A DNA stretch of 64,000 bases from CAZZNQ01 sp964655775 (GCA_964655775.1 CAZZNQ010000005.1:1-64000), one strand, 5' to 3'. Numbered from the stretch's first letter, positions 1 through 8,208 are shown. Numbers and translations are program-made. The notes: generated from the sequence alone by a model not told the origin.

Positions 1-1083
1 GTACTTCGCATAGGGATTCTGCATATCGGCGTCGCCCAGGAGCAGGCCGGCGAACACGGTGATCCACTTCCGCCCGCTGCCGTGCCCGCCGAAGGCCTGC
101 CAGCCGCGCCCGCCCGCTTCCACGACGCTCCACAGGTCGATGCCCGCCTGGACCATACCCAGCAGCAGCGGCTCCTTGGCCTCGGGACTGAAATCGCAGC
201 AAAGAAGCAAACTGCCCATGCCCGCGGCCCGGGCGACTTCGCGACCGTACTGCGGCATGTTCTGGGCCGGAGCGCAGAAGCCGAAGAACACCGTGTCGAT
301 CCAGGGCCGCTCGAAGACGCGCGCGAACTGCTGTGGCTCGGGCGCGCCGGCCGGAGGCGCCGCTTCCGGGAGTGTCTCGCGGCGCAGGTTCCGCGCGAGG
401 ACGATGCTCTGAGAGCGATCACACACCCCGGGACGGAAGGCGTCCGCCGGCAGCGGCCTATCCACGCAGGTCAGCACCGAGGCGGCGTAGGTGGTCGTCA
501 CGCTCGTGTGGTCGCTGGGCCCCAACATGCGGTTGCGCACGTCCCTGCTCGGAAGGCTGATCGTGGAGACCAGTGCATCGCCCGGCTTCATGGCCACCGG
601 GAACTTCGCGAAGTTCGCCGGATCGTAGCGCCGTCCCTGCGTGCGGCTGTCGAACCCCGGGTAGCCGACGGCCGGAAGATTGAGGACCGAACCGTTGCGC
701 GCGTACTGGCCCTCGAAGTCTCTCCGCTCGCTCTCCGTGGGATCGGTCACCTCGTCGGCGAACAGCGGTCTGGGGCTGACCTCCGCCACCGTAACCGGCC
801 CGACCACGTAGTAGTCGCCCGTAACGAACCGGCCGACCCGGGCCGGCCCATCGAAGGTCCAGGTGATGCCGTACTGCGAGACGCTGCCGAGGAGGGGCAG
901 GTCTCCCAGCCCGGGCGCGCTCGGCGCGTTCGCCCCGTCGTAGACCACGATGTCTCGCGGCGTCATTGGTGTCCGGGCCGCGTCGCCGGACCAGGACTGG
1001 TCGCCCGAATCGGCCGGCGCCGCAAGCGCCGGCACGCAAACACCTATCAGTACGCACAGGACAACGCTCAGGCTCGCTTCCAT
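1..1083 (-). CDS. Secreted protein of unknown function, 5' part (runs off left edge)
   Basis: Reading leftwards from an ATG at 1083 there is an uninterrupted frame of 361 codons to the window edge, so the C-terminus is missing. A GGAGAGGGAA ribosome-binding site sits about 7 bases before the ATG. Residues 1-22 look like a signal peptide: a short hydrophobic stretch (VVLCVLIGVCVPALA) followed by small residues. The mature part has beta-rich segments such as GDYYVVGPVTV near residue 90 and a Trp/Gly-rich tract near residue 340 (GSGRKWITVFAGLLLGD). I do not recognise a catalytic motif. It is probably an exported or periplasmic protein of a type frequent in planctomycetes. No partner gene is visible because the neighbour to the left is outside the window. 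Confidence 0.75.
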   Translation of the reverse strand, partial: MEASLSVVLCVLIGVCVPALAAPADSGDQSWSGDAARTPMTPRDIVVYDGANAPSAPGLGDLPLLGSVSQYGITWTFDGPARVGRFVTGDYYVVGPVTVAEVSPRPLFADEVTDPTESERRDFEGQYARNGSVLNLPAVGYPGFDSRTQGRRYDPANFAKFPVAMKPGDALVSTISLPSRDVRNRMLGPSDHTSVTTTYAASVLTCVDRPLPADAFRPGVCDRSQSIVLARNLRRETLPEAAPPAGAPEPQQFARVFERPWIDTVFFGFCAPAQNMPQYGREVARAAGMGSLLLCCDFSPEAKEPLLLGMVQAGIDLWSVVEAGGRGWQAFGGHGSGRKWITVFAGLLLGDADMQNPYAKY

Positions 1084-1399
1084 CTGCACGTTCCCTCTCC
1101 TTCCATCCGGCTGCAAGCGTGAGGCATTCACGCGACACCCCGGCCACCATCGTCCCAACTTCATGCGGCATACGACCGGCATTCTACCCCCGGCGCCAGG
1201 GCCAGGCAATAGCAGCGAACGGCAAGCGTCAGAAGCGACGGCGGCAGCGCGAGACAGAAATGAGAAAGGGCAGGTCGCTGGCGACCTGCCCTTGTCATTC
1301 GTTGGTAGCGGGGGCCAGCTTCGTAACCGAAGCGCGACCCAAGCTCGAACAGACCGACATAATCGACTACCCGGAGCTCAGGAGGCGAGTTGGCTAACC
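1084..1399. other. Intergenic region with terminator and tRNA-end-like motif
   Basis: No convincing gene. It holds a strong inverted repeat at 1266-1293 (annotated separately), a small hairpin at 1318-1333 (GCTTCG, TAAC loop, CGAAGC), and the 13-mer TGGTAGCGGGGGC at 1303-1315. That 13-mer is identical to the 3' end, on the same strand, of the initiator tRNA at 4708. Confidence 0.5.
1266..1293 (-). terminator. Terminator-like hairpin after the Mrr-like nuclease gene
   Basis: A 13-bp perfect inverted repeat (1266-1278 and 1281-1293) with a two-base centre, followed on the minus strand by a moderately T-rich tract (CTTTCTCATTTC). It lies about 105 bases downstream of the stop of the nuclease gene ending at 1400, so it probably ends that transcript. 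The T tract is imperfect. Confidence 0.55.
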
Positions 1400-3025
1400 T
1401 CACTGCTCTGAAACTGCCGCATCGCCGCCTTGCGCCACTTTGTCGAGTGCTTGCAGCAGAGGCGCCACCGTTGCCCAACGAAAGCGCTGAGGGCAAGTGC
1501 AAAGGAACAAGGGGATGAACCAGGGCGATGCAGCCAAAGCAGCCGGCGCGTCTCCAGGTATCTCAGTCGCCTTGTCCCGCAATCTTGCCCAGCTCCCGGT
1601 TTTCGCGAAACGGCGCTGCCGGAGCTCGCCTTCCTCGCATTGCCACAGATACTCCATCCACGGTTCAGCAGGCAGGAACTCCTCATACGCTACGTGAGTG
1701 ATCGGCCTCCAGAGGTCGCCAAGCAACGTTCTGAATCCAAGCCTTGCGGTCATCATCACGACGGATCGTATGGAATAGCTGGACCCTGAGAAGCTCTCGG
1801 CCTCTTCGGCGGGACTGAGTCCAATGCCCCCATGCATCAGACGCCACACGCGCTCGGAGTCCCAATAGGGATTGGGCAAACCGACTGGTTGTCGCGGTTC
1901 GTTCGCAGTAGCCAGCGCGTGTAACAGGGAGCCGATCATGCCGGATGCCTCGCCTTCCTCATCGGCCAGATGCATATACAGCGCCAAACATGCGAAATCC
2001 GGGACGGCGCTTTCGCCCCAGATTAGAAGATGCTCTTTCTGCGCCGACAGAAACTCGTCAAGAGCACGACACCGCTCGAAGGCGCCGGTCAGCAGCGATC
2101 CCGCAAGCTGCCGGGCGGCCAAGCGGCCCGCTATCATGGTGGTCCTTACCTGATAGAAGCCCTCTCCCTCGAACCCAGGGTCTTGCTCGTAGTACGCTTC
2201 CCTCTTCTCCACCTCTGCGCTTAGGGCGTCAAGCGCGTTCATGGCTGCATCGAGTGCGAGACGGAAGGAGGCCTCACACCGGTCAGCGTCCAATGACCAC
2301 TTCTGAGCAGCTGCCAGAACATGCGCCGCAACGAGTGTCCAGCCTTCCGAGACCGCCATATGATTCCCGACTTCGGTAAATGAGTGGAGAGCGTATGCAC
2401 TCATCAAGACGGTTCCAGTTATGCGTCGCGAAGCTTCCGCCAACGAACGCGGGTCATCGTCAAGCTGCAGAAGATCCCTCAGGATTTCCGCCAGTGCCGG
2501 CTTGTCCAGCATCTGCTTCCCGTCCTGAGTCCAGAATGTGAGGAATTCCCTCAGGTCCCGCGGCTCGGACGGCATGACTTCAGATTGCGCCCTACAAAGC
2601 CGGCTCAGGAACTCATCGCCGGACACGATGTCCACCTGGGGATGGCCTCTGGACGCCCAATCCTCATTGCGTCGATGGATCTCCTCAATCACTGGATCGG
2701 AAAAACGTCTGTTAGAGACAAGGAAGACCTGGTCTGCTTTGCGGCTTCCAACGCGCGGGTGTTCGACAGGCACTTCCACCAAGCGGGTAACCTGTGGCTG
2801 AATCTCATCCCATGTGGCTTGAGTTACGGGGCCGGTCTTCAACTGGTAAGCATGAAGCTCTGAGGCACCCGTGAGCGTGAAGATATCTTTACCCAGCTCA
2901 AACTGCCCGTGGCTGGCGACATGAAGAATCTGTTCACCTTCGTCGATGAGCAACTGACGGAACGGCAGCTCAAACTCTCGCTCCGTGCTGCTAGTCAACC
3001 AGTTTTCGATCAGCTTCGCGAGCAC
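1400..3025 (-). CDS. Mrr-like (PD-(D/E)XK) nuclease-domain protein
   Basis: A 541-residue cytoplasmic protein. The first ~160 residues carry a restriction-endonuclease-like core: an acidic helix with E17/E19, then G-K-D47, then Q61-L-K63 at the end of a beta strand. This matches the D...(Q/E)xK catalytic pattern of the Mrr_cat family. A Rossmann-like continuation follows (DQVFLVSNRRF, near residue 100). The remaining ~380 residues are mostly helical and unrecognised, perhaps a sensor or effector region. The start lies 35 bases inside the 3' end of the upstream gene (2991-3731), indicating translational coupling. Base composition is visibly less GC-rich than the genes to the right, which suggests acquisition. 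A role in defence against foreign DNA is an inference from the nuclease fold and setting. It could instead be a repair or house-cleaning nuclease. Confidence 0.7.
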   Translation of the reverse strand: MLAKLIENWLTSSTEREFELPFRQLLIDEGEQILHVASHGQFELGKDIFTLTGASELHAYQLKTGPVTQATWDEIQPQVTRLVEVPVEHPRVGSRKADQVFLVSNRRFSDPVIEEIHRRNEDWASRGHPQVDIVSGDEFLSRLCRAQSEVMPSEPRDLREFLTFWTQDGKQMLDKPALAEILRDLLQLDDDPRSLAEASRRITGTVLMSAYALHSFTEVGNHMAVSEGWTLVAAHVLAAAQKWSLDADRCEASFRLALDAAMNALDALSAEVEKREAYYEQDPGFEGEGFYQVRTTMIAGRLAARQLAGSLLTGAFERCRALDEFLSAQKEHLLIWGESAVPDFACLALYMHLADEEGEASGMIGSLLHALATANEPRQPVGLPNPYWDSERVWRLMHGGIGLSPAEEAESFSGSSYSIRSVVMMTARLGFRTLLGDLWRPITHVAYEEFLPAEPWMEYLWQCEEGELRQRRFAKTGSWARLRDKATEIPGDAPAALAASPWFIPLFLCTCPQRFRWATVAPLLQALDKVAQGGDAAVSEQ

Positions 3026-3731
3026 GCCATCGTTCCCTTTGCTTGTCTATTATCGACTCGATTCTCTGACGATTCTCCTCGTCCTTTAACGCCTCCATCA
3101 GCACAGCGTTGATCTTCTGCAGTGCCGTCGGGCTTGCACAGAGCGTCGGCATTATCGGCTGGCCTTCTGCGTCGAAATCCAGTTCGATTCTCCCCATGAG
3201 GTCGCAGTACAGATCAAAGGTGAAGCCCTTGCCTCCAGCGTCTACTGCTGTGCCAGCAGCTTGAGTCGCCTCGTCGACTCTCTCGAAGAACACCTTGCCC
3301 ATCTGAGCCGCTATGTCTTCAGCGGCTCCCTCTACGCGCTCGACTGCTTTGCCCATGCTACTTGTGGGGACCTCGCTTGCTGACAGTTCCATCTTCGCGG
3401 TCACATGCTCGTACTCCAGCTCACAGACCTCCCCCTCCTCGGTTTCGTAGGTGAAGCGTTTGCCCTCGTGCTGCACCTTCCGGCGGATCATGCCGAGGAC
3501 CGGCTGAGCCTTCTTGATCTGCTCGTGCAGCACTCTCATTTGAGCCTTCGCGCAGATGTCCTTCAGTTCCGGCCAATCAGGGAGCATAGTGGCGACATTT
3601 CTCGGATGACAGTGGTGGAAACGCAAGTGCTCCTGCCCAAATACGTTACAGCAAAGCATACACCGAGCGAGGGACCGGTTCAAGACGGCGGCATTTGACG
3701 CGCCGGCTATGCGCGTGTACAATGGCGACAC
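2991..3731 (-). CDS. Unknown protein coupled to the Mrr-like nuclease
   Basis: Up to 246 residues, not recognised. The long version starts at GTG 3731 with a GGGA shortly upstream. A shorter version would start at ATG 3587 (198 residues). The stretch between these starts contains a Cys/His cluster (CMLCC, then EHLRFHHCHP, residues 24-43) that could be a zinc site, which favours the long form but does not prove it. The rest is charged and helical, ending in a strongly basic tail (DKQRERWRAREADRK). There is no signal peptide or membrane segment. Its 3' end overlaps the nuclease start by 35 bases, so the two are very likely co-expressed and may act together. Codon use is less GC-biased than in most of the window. 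Confidence 0.55.
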   Translation of the reverse strand: MSPLYTRIAGASNAAVLNRSLARCMLCCNVFGQEHLRFHHCHPRNVATMLPDWPELKDICAKAQMRVLHEQIKKAQPVLGMIRRKVQHEGKRFTYETEEGEVCELEYEHVTAKMELSASEVPTSSMGKAVERVEGAAEDIAAQMGKVFFERVDEATQAAGTAVDAGGKGFTFDLYCDLMGRIELDFDAEGQPIMPTLCASPTALQKINAVLMEALKDEENRQRIESIIDKQRERWRAREADRKLVD

Positions 3732-3929
3732 ATTTCCCGGTTCTGGGCCTCCACCTGAGGCAGACGGGCAGTCCCCCGACTTGCAGGAACCGGGTGAGCC
3801 GTGTGTACCTGCCGGATTCCCTCACTTAGAGGAGTCTGCCAGTTGGGCACGTATAACCCCCGCCGCTTCTCGAACCCCGAGTCACTGAACGACAGCGTCC
3901 TTTAAGAGCGCAGCGCCCATGGGCCTCCT

Positions 3930-4268
3930 TCAGCGGCGCCTCAGCGCCTCCCGCAAGGCTTTCGCCAAGGGTGGCAGGTCCTGCCGGACGGTGCTCCAGA
4001 CCACGTCCAGATCAACGTCGTAGTAGGCGTGGACCAAGCGATGGCGCATGGCGACCATATCTTGCCAGGGAAGCTCTGGGACTTCGGATCTGCCTTTGCG
4101 TGACACCTGGCTCGCGGCCTCGCCGATGATCTCAACGCATTTGACGATGGCCAGCACGAGCTGACGGTCCTCGTCCAGGTCGGTTCGCGTTTTTCCCTCA
4201 GCGAAGGACAGGGCCTCGCCCGAAGCGTCGAACATGTGCTGAAGCCGAACCCTGTCCTCACGCTTCAT
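3930..4268 (-). CDS. hepT: HepT-like HEPN-domain toxin (DUF86)
   Basis: 112 residues, the usual size of HepT. The HEPN ribonuclease motif RX4HXY is intact: R75, H80 and Y82 in MRHRLVHAYY. In characterised MntA/HepT pairs this toxin cleaves RNA and is silenced when its partner AMPylates a tyrosine in this motif. The ATG at 4268 lies 11 bases inside the 3' end of the mntA-like gene, so the pair is translationally coupled, antitoxin first. The function is inferred from the family. Confidence 0.88.
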   Translation of the reverse strand: MKREDRVRLQHMFDASGEALSFAEGKTRTDLDEDRQLVLAIVKCVEIIGEAASQVSRKGRSEVPELPWQDMVAMRHRLVHAYYDVDLDVVWSTVRQDLPPLAKALREALRRR

Positions 4269-4560
4269 AAAGCACCTCTGCCCGTCTTAGCACATCGTCC
4301 CGGAAGTAGGGGCTCAGGTCCCCCGGGGTGCGCATATCCACGTCCCGCTGGCCAAAGAGCTCGGAGAGTTCGCTCTGCAGTCCAGCCAGGGTGATGAGCC
4401 CCGGCACGTGCCCCGGCTCGAACTCCACCAGCACGTCCACGTCGCTCTCCGGCCCGAACTCCTGTCCCAGCACCGAGCCGAACACGGCCAGCCGGCGTAT
4501 GTGGTGGCGCCGACAGAACTCAGCGATGTGTCCCCTGTTGACAGCAACCTGTAGAGGCAT
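4258..4560 (-). CDS. mntA: MntA-like minimal nucleotidyltransferase antitoxin
   Basis: 100 residues from ATG 4560, with GGGAG about 10 bases upstream. It carries the minimal nucleotidyltransferase motif GSX10DXD: G28-S29 and D40-V-D42 in GSVLGQEFGPESDVDVLVEF. In studied systems MntA transfers AMP from ATP to a tyrosine of HepT and so neutralises it. The gene comes first and overlaps hepT. A longer open frame extends upstream to 4689, but it would run over the likely promoter (TATAAT at 4608-4603), so the start at 4560 is preferred. Confidence 0.87.
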   Translation of the reverse strand: MPLQVAVNRGHIAEFCRRHHIRRLAVFGSVLGQEFGPESDVDVLVEFEPGHVPGLITLAGLQSELSELFGQRDVDMRTPGDLSPYFRDDVLRRAEVLYEA

Positions 4561-4602
4561 GGCGTGCGCTCCCGAGTTACGTCCCGCGTTCCTGGCGAAG
4601 CC

Positions 4603-4608
4603 ATTATA
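4603..4608 (-). promoter_or_regulatory. Consensus -10 box for mntA-hepT
   Basis: A perfect TATAAT on the minus strand about 42 bases before the mntA-like ATG. I see no good -35 hexamer at 17-18 bases, so this is a partial promoter match only. Confidence 0.4.
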
Positions 4609-4671
4609 CTGCCTCTGCGGGCCGACGCGAGGGCAATAACTGTCGGGTTCCCTCACGACCTGGTGCGTACG

Positions 4672-4698
4672 CAGAAAAGGGCAGGCCAAGGCCTGCCC
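4672..4698 (-). terminator. Intrinsic terminator of the initiator tRNA
   Basis: A perfect 9-bp stem (GGGCAGGCC at 4679-4687, GGCCTGCCC at 4690-4698) with a two-base centre, followed on the minus strand by CTTTTCTGC. It starts 10 bases after the tRNA CCA end. Confidence 0.8.
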
Positions 4699-4707
4699 GG
4701 GTGTTCA

Positions 4708-4784
<77 letters not shown>

Positions 4785-4795
4785 ATTGTGCCTTC

Positions 4796-4824
4796 ATTAT
4801 ATGTTCGGCGGCTGACCCCGTCAA
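4796..4824 (-). promoter_or_regulatory. Sigma-70-type promoter of tRNA-fMet
   Basis: Minus strand: TTGACG (4824-4819), 17-base spacer, TATAAT (4801-4796), with the tRNA beginning 12 bases after the -10 box. The spacing and hexamers are near consensus. Confidence 0.85.
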
Positions 4825-4973
4825 GCGAACCGCGGCCGGCATTGCCCGCTGCCCTTTGGCCCCAACGCCGGACCGGCATCGTTGGGAGCCAGCCCACAGA
4901 GTGACGTGGCACAAGGTCCGAACCGACACGCTCTCGCGCCCTTCCGTAGAGCGGTCGCCAGTTGTGCTACTCG

Positions 4974-5003
4974 TTGCCTCCAGAGCCGCGGGCGCATTAT
5001 ACT
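4974..5003 (+). promoter_or_regulatory. Promoter-like site before the methyltransferase
   Basis: TTGCCT (4974-4979), 18-base spacer, TATACT (4998-5003), about 50 bases before the methyltransferase ATG. Confidence 0.5.
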
Positions 5004-5053
5004 CACCGACATTCCCGTTCCGACCCATCCGACCGTTCGGAGAGGCGACACAC

Positions 5054-5857
5054 ATGGCAGACAAGACGAGCTGGGAGGCATTCTTCGATTCCCACGCCCC
5101 CGTTTACGGCGATAATGTGTTCACCAAGAACACGCTCGCCGAGGTCGACTTCCTGCTTGAGGAACTCGACCTGCAGTCGGGTGATTCGATACTGGACGTC
5201 GGTTGCGGGACGGGACGGCACTCCGTCGAGCTGGCGAGGCGTGGCTACTCGGTCACCGGCCTGGACCTGTCCTCGGAGATGCTGGCCCGGGCGAAGGCGG
5301 CGGCTGAAACGGCCGGGGTGGACGTAGAGTGGCTGCGCTCGGATGCGACACGGTTTTCGCTCTCCCCAAGGTATGATGCAGCGCTATGCCTCTGCGAGGG
5401 AGCTTTCGGGCTGCTCGGGAGCGGCGATGATCCGATCGCCCAGCCGCTGGCGATACTGTGCAATATCTCGCGAAGCCTGAAGCCCGGGGCAAAGGCGCTA
5501 CTCACGGTTCTGAGCGCCACAGCAATGATTCGCCGGCACACGGACGACGATGTCGCCCAAGGGAGCTTCGACCCCGTCTCGCTGGTTGAGTCGTCCGAGT
5601 TTCCGCCGCGACAGGGTCTCCCTCCCGTTGCGGTCCGCGAGAAGGGGTTCGTGCCGACCGAGGTGGCGCTGCTATGCCGCCTTGCGGGAATGTCGGTGCT
5701 GAACACGTGGGGCGGCACGGCGGGCAACTGGGGCCGCAGGCCCGTCGATTTGGACGAGATGGAGATCATGGTCGTCGTCCGGAAGGTCGCCGATCCGCAC
5801 GATGCGGCGAACGGGTCTTGGGATATAGAGGACCCGCCCTCGTGTGATGAGTCATAG
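5054..5857 (+). CDS. Class I SAM-dependent methyltransferase
   Basis: 267 residues. The start at ATG 5054 is chosen because CGGAGAGG precedes it and a promoter-like site lies at 4974-5003; the open frame continues further upstream but would overlap the tRNA. Motif I of class I methyltransferases is clear at residues 46-54 (ILDVGCGTG), followed by the acidic residue ending strand 2 (VTGLDLS) and motif IV (YDAALCLCEGAF). The layout fits the small Methyltransf_25/11 group, so it should bind S-adenosylmethionine and methylate a small molecule or protein; the substrate cannot be told. No membrane segments. It appears monocistronic. Confidence 0.85.
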   Translation: MADKTSWEAFFDSHAPVYGDNVFTKNTLAEVDFLLEELDLQSGDSILDVGCGTGRHSVELARRGYSVTGLDLSSEMLARAKAAAETAGVDVEWLRSDATRFSLSPRYDAALCLCEGAFGLLGSGDDPIAQPLAILCNISRSLKPGAKALLTVLSATAMIRRHTDDDVAQGSFDPVSLVESSEFPPRQGLPPVAVREKGFVPTEVALLCRLAGMSVLNTWGGTAGNWGRRPVDLDEMEIMVVVRKVADPHDAANGSWDIEDPPSCDES

Positions 5858-5860
5858 CGC

Positions 5861-5889
5861 TTGACCTACGCTCCTGCTTCGGCTATCCT
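5861..5889 (+). promoter_or_regulatory. Sigma-70-type promoter of the ilvBN operon
   Basis: TTGACC (5861-5866), exact 17-base spacer, TATCCT (5884-5889). It lies 45 bases before the leader-peptide ATG and about 270 bases before ilvB, leaving room for the attenuator. Confidence 0.8.
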
Positions 5890-5934
5890 TGCTGGCTCCG
5901 AGGCACAGAAGCCTTTTTCACGGACGACGTCAAC

Positions 5935-6048
5935 ATGATACGCGACGCGCAGATTATTGGCTCCCTGCGGATGGACAGCCCGGTCGGGCTGGTCCTAGCC
6001 GTCGTAGTACGCGAAGTTGACGCCGCGCCGTGGGGGAGTTGCCTCTAA
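5935..6048 (+). CDS. Leader peptide of the ilvBN attenuator
   Basis: A 37-codon open frame between the promoter and the terminator. Its centre is rich in branched-chain residues: codons 17-28 read V-G-L-V-L-A-V-V-V-R-E-V, including GTC-GTA-GTA at 6001-6009. Such runs are the hallmark of leader peptides that measure charged tRNA, as with E. coli IvbL and IlvL. The last 8 codons (from 6025) lie in the strand that can form the antiterminator. No strong ribosome-binding site precedes ATG 5935; an in-frame ATG at 5971 would keep the Val/Leu run. The peptide itself is probably not functional. Confidence 0.75.
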   Translation: MIRDAQIIGSLRMDSPVGLVLAVVVREVDAAPWGSCL

Positions 6049-6084
6049 CAGATACCCACAAGAGATCGAGGCCCCCGTCGGCGC
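6025..6084 (+). promoter_or_regulatory. Antiterminator pairing of the ilvBN attenuator
   Basis: GCGCCG-T-GGGGG at 6025-6036 can pair with CCCCC-GT-CGGCGC at 6072-6084, giving 6 plus 5 pairs around a small internal loop. The second strand is the 5' arm of the terminator, so the two structures exclude each other. A ribosome stalled on the Val codons at 6001-6009 would leave 6025-6036 free and favour read-through. A ribosome finishing the peptide (stop 6046-6048) would cover it and allow termination. Confidence 0.7.
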
Positions 6085-6108
6085 CAAGCGCCGGCGGGGG
6101 CTTTTTTT
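6071..6108 (+). terminator. Intrinsic terminator (attenuator) before ilvB
   Basis: A 14-bp stem with one G.U pair (6071-6084 and 6088-6101), CAA loop, then seven T. It lies between the leader-peptide stop and the ilvB start, where it can only act by premature termination of the operon transcript. Confidence 0.9.
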
Positions 6109-6159
6109 GTGTACTCAGCGGACAAGTTGCGGACATTCAGGACAGGAGGAGGAACGGAC

Positions 6160-7845
6160 ATGAAGGTCACAGGCGGCGAGGCGGTCATCCGCCTCATCGA
6201 ACAACAGGGCATATCGACGATAGCCGGGATACCGGGCGGAGCCAATCTGCCCCTTTACGACGCTCTCGCGCGCAACGAGCGCATGCGGCACGTGCTGGCG
6301 CGGCATGAACAGGCGGCCGGCTTCATTGCCCAGGGAATGGCGCGCGTCACCGGCAAACCCGGAGTCTGCTTTGCGACATCCGGTCCCGGCGCGACCAATC
6401 TGCTGACGGCGGTCGCGGATGCCAAGCTCGATTCGGTCCCGATGGTCTGCTTCACCGGACAGGTGCCCGGCGCCATGATCGGCACGGACGCGTTCCAGGA
6501 GGTCGACACCTACGGGATGAGCATCCCCGTGACCAAGCACAACTTCCTTGTCCGGTCGCCTGAGGAGCTGCTGGAGGTGGTGCCGCGCGCGTTCAGGATA
6601 GCGGCCTCGGGAAGGCCCGGCCCGGTTTGGCTCGACGTTCCCAAGGACATCCAGGCGCGGACTATGGAGGTGGATGCCTGGCCGGATCCCGGCCAGCCGG
6701 ACGCCACACCGCCAGTGTCGCCCGAAGCCGTCGAACGCGCCGCCGCAATGATCAACGCGGCACGGCGCCCGATCCTCTACATCGGGGGCGGCGTCATTGC
6801 CTCCGAGGCATCGCGGGACATGGTGTCCTTCGCCGAGCGTGCCTCCATTCCCGTCGCCTCCACGCTGATGGGCCTCGGCGCGATGTCCGTCGATCACCCC
6901 CTCTACGTCGGCATGTTGGGCATGCACGCCGCCAGACACACAAACCTGCTGCTGGAGGAAGCCGACCTGCTGATCGCCGTCGGCGTGCGGTTCGACGACC
7001 GGGCGACGGGCCGGGTTCAGGCGTTCTGCCCCAACGCAGGTGTCGTGCACGTCGACATCGATCCCAGCGAGATCGGCAAGATACGCACGCCGCACGTGGG
7101 AATAGTCGGCGACGTCCGCGACGCGCTACGCCGCCTGCGGCCACTCGTGAGGGAACCCGAACGGCCCGAATGGCTCGCCCGTGCCTCCGAGCTTCGGCGG
7201 CGCCACGCCATACGAGTCCCCCGGCCGGAGGACACCGGGCAGGCTCTGGGTATAGTATCCGCTGCGGCACGCGCCCTGCCGGCCGATGCGGTGGTGGTCA
7301 CGGACGTGGGCCAGCACCAGATGTGGACGGCGCAGGTCTACCCGTTCTCCTACCCGCGCCAGTGGCTCACTTCCGGCGGGCTGGGCACCATGGGCTTCGG
7401 CCTACCCACGGCGATCGGGGCGGCCCTTGCGAGGCCGGACGCCACCGTGGCCTGTTTCAGCGGCGACGGCAGCCTCCTCATGAACATCCAGGAGCTGGTG
7501 ACCGCCGCCGAGCAGGGCGCGAACGTAAAGGTCATCCTGATGGACAACCGGTCCCTGGGCCTGGTGCACCAGCAGCAGGAGCTGTTCTACGGGAACCGGA
7601 TATATGCGTCCGACTATGAGTTCGCGCCCGACTACTGCCGCATCGCCGAGGGCTTCGGTGTGCGGGCCTATGATCTGAGGAACAGCGCCGATCCGGCGCG
7701 AACGCTTCAAACCGCCTTCCGAAAGCGCGGACCGGCCCTGGTCCACGCCCACATCGACGTCAGCGAAAAGGTCTATCCCATGGTGCCCCCGGGCGCCGCC
7801 AACAAGGACATGATAGGAGCAAACCATGCAGTCAGTCGCTTCTGA
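6160..7845 (+). CDS. ilvB: Acetolactate synthase large (catalytic) subunit
   Basis: 561 residues, normal length. It condenses two pyruvate (or pyruvate with 2-oxobutyrate) to acetohydroxy acids, the first common step of valine, leucine and isoleucine synthesis, using thiamine diphosphate and Mg2+. The catalytic glutamate is E50 in RHEQAAG. The ThDP/Mg motif starts at residue 435 (GDGSLLMN...) and ends in LMDN. The middle FAD-type domain lies around 190-330. ATG 6160 follows an excellent AGGAGGAGG site; a further in-frame ATG at 6109 overlaps the terminator and is rejected. The small subunit follows with a 20-base overlap, supporting the biosynthetic (not catabolic) type. Expression is likely controlled by the upstream attenuator. 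Confidence 0.95.
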   Translation: MKVTGGEAVIRLIEQQGISTIAGIPGGANLPLYDALARNERMRHVLARHEQAAGFIAQGMARVTGKPGVCFATSGPGATNLLTAVADAKLDSVPMVCFTGQVPGAMIGTDAFQEVDTYGMSIPVTKHNFLVRSPEELLEVVPRAFRIAASGRPGPVWLDVPKDIQARTMEVDAWPDPGQPDATPPVSPEAVERAAAMINAARRPILYIGGGVIASEASRDMVSFAERASIPVASTLMGLGAMSVDHPLYVGMLGMHAARHTNLLLEEADLLIAVGVRFDDRATGRVQAFCPNAGVVHVDIDPSEIGKIRTPHVGIVGDVRDALRRLRPLVREPERPEWLARASELRRRHAIRVPRPEDTGQALGIVSAAARALPADAVVVTDVGQHQMWTAQVYPFSYPRQWLTSGGLGTMGFGLPTAIGAALARPDATVACFSGDGSLLMNIQELVTAAEQGANVKVILMDNRSLGLVHQQQELFYGNRIYASDYEFAPDYCRIAEGFGVRAYDLRNSADPARTLQTAFRKRGPALVHAHIDVSEKVYPMVPPGAANKDMIGANHAVSRF

Positions 7846-8149
7846 GAGAGAAGACACTGCGCAAGTCGTCCAACGCCGAACCGTGCTCGAACTGCTCGTG
7901 TCTAACCATCCGGGAGTCATGGCGCACGTCTGCGGGCTTTTCTCCCGCCGCGCCTACAACGTGGAGGGCATCCTATGCATGCCAGTCGGCGAAGGCCGTC
8001 ACAGCAAGATCTGGCTGCTGGTTAACGAGGACGGCAAACTCGAACAGATGATCAAGCAAATCCGAAAGCTGGAAGACGTAGTTGAGGTAAGACGCCACGG
8101 CGCGGATCACGAAGTGTTCGTACGGCTCGAGGAGTTCTTCCAGGCATAG
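7826..8149 (+). CDS. ilvN: Acetolactate synthase small (regulatory) subunit
   Basis: 107 residues, in the short IlvN-like class rather than the ~160-residue IlvH class. Residues ~18-90 form an ACT domain ([19 protein letters not shown], then RAYNVEGI), which in this family binds the end-product valine and stimulates the large subunit. The start at 7826 lies inside the 3' end of ilvB, preceded by ATAGGAGC, so the two are coupled. The order ilvB-ilvN and the attenuator leader resemble the E. coli ilvBN operon. Confidence 0.93.
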   Translation: MQSVASEREDTAQVVQRRTVLELLVSNHPGVMAHVCGLFSRRAYNVEGILCMPVGEGRHSKIWLLVNEDGKLEQMIKQIRKLEDVVEVRRHGADHEVFVRLEEFFQA

Positions 8150-8178
8150 GCCGGCGCATCGGCGGTGCCCCTTGACAA

Positions 8179-8208
8179 GGCGCGGGATCGCGCAGCCGTT
8201 CCCGCGCC
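8179..8208 (+). terminator. Possible terminator hairpin after ilvN
   Basis: A perfect 9-bp stem (GGCGCGGGA at 8179-8187, TCCCGCGCC at 8200-8208) with a 12-base loop, 30 bases after the ilvN stop. No T tract follows, so intrinsic termination is uncertain. Confidence 0.4.

Noticed and set aside
59..1122. Plus-strand open frames at the left edge.
   Set aside because: The minus frame from 1083 has a ribosome-binding site and signal peptide and is open to the edge; the plus frames are Arg/Ala-rich shadows.
6109..6159. An upstream ATG for ilvB at 6109.
   Set aside because: It sits at the end of the terminator and lacks a ribosome-binding site; ATG 6160 follows AGGAGGAGG and matches the family start.
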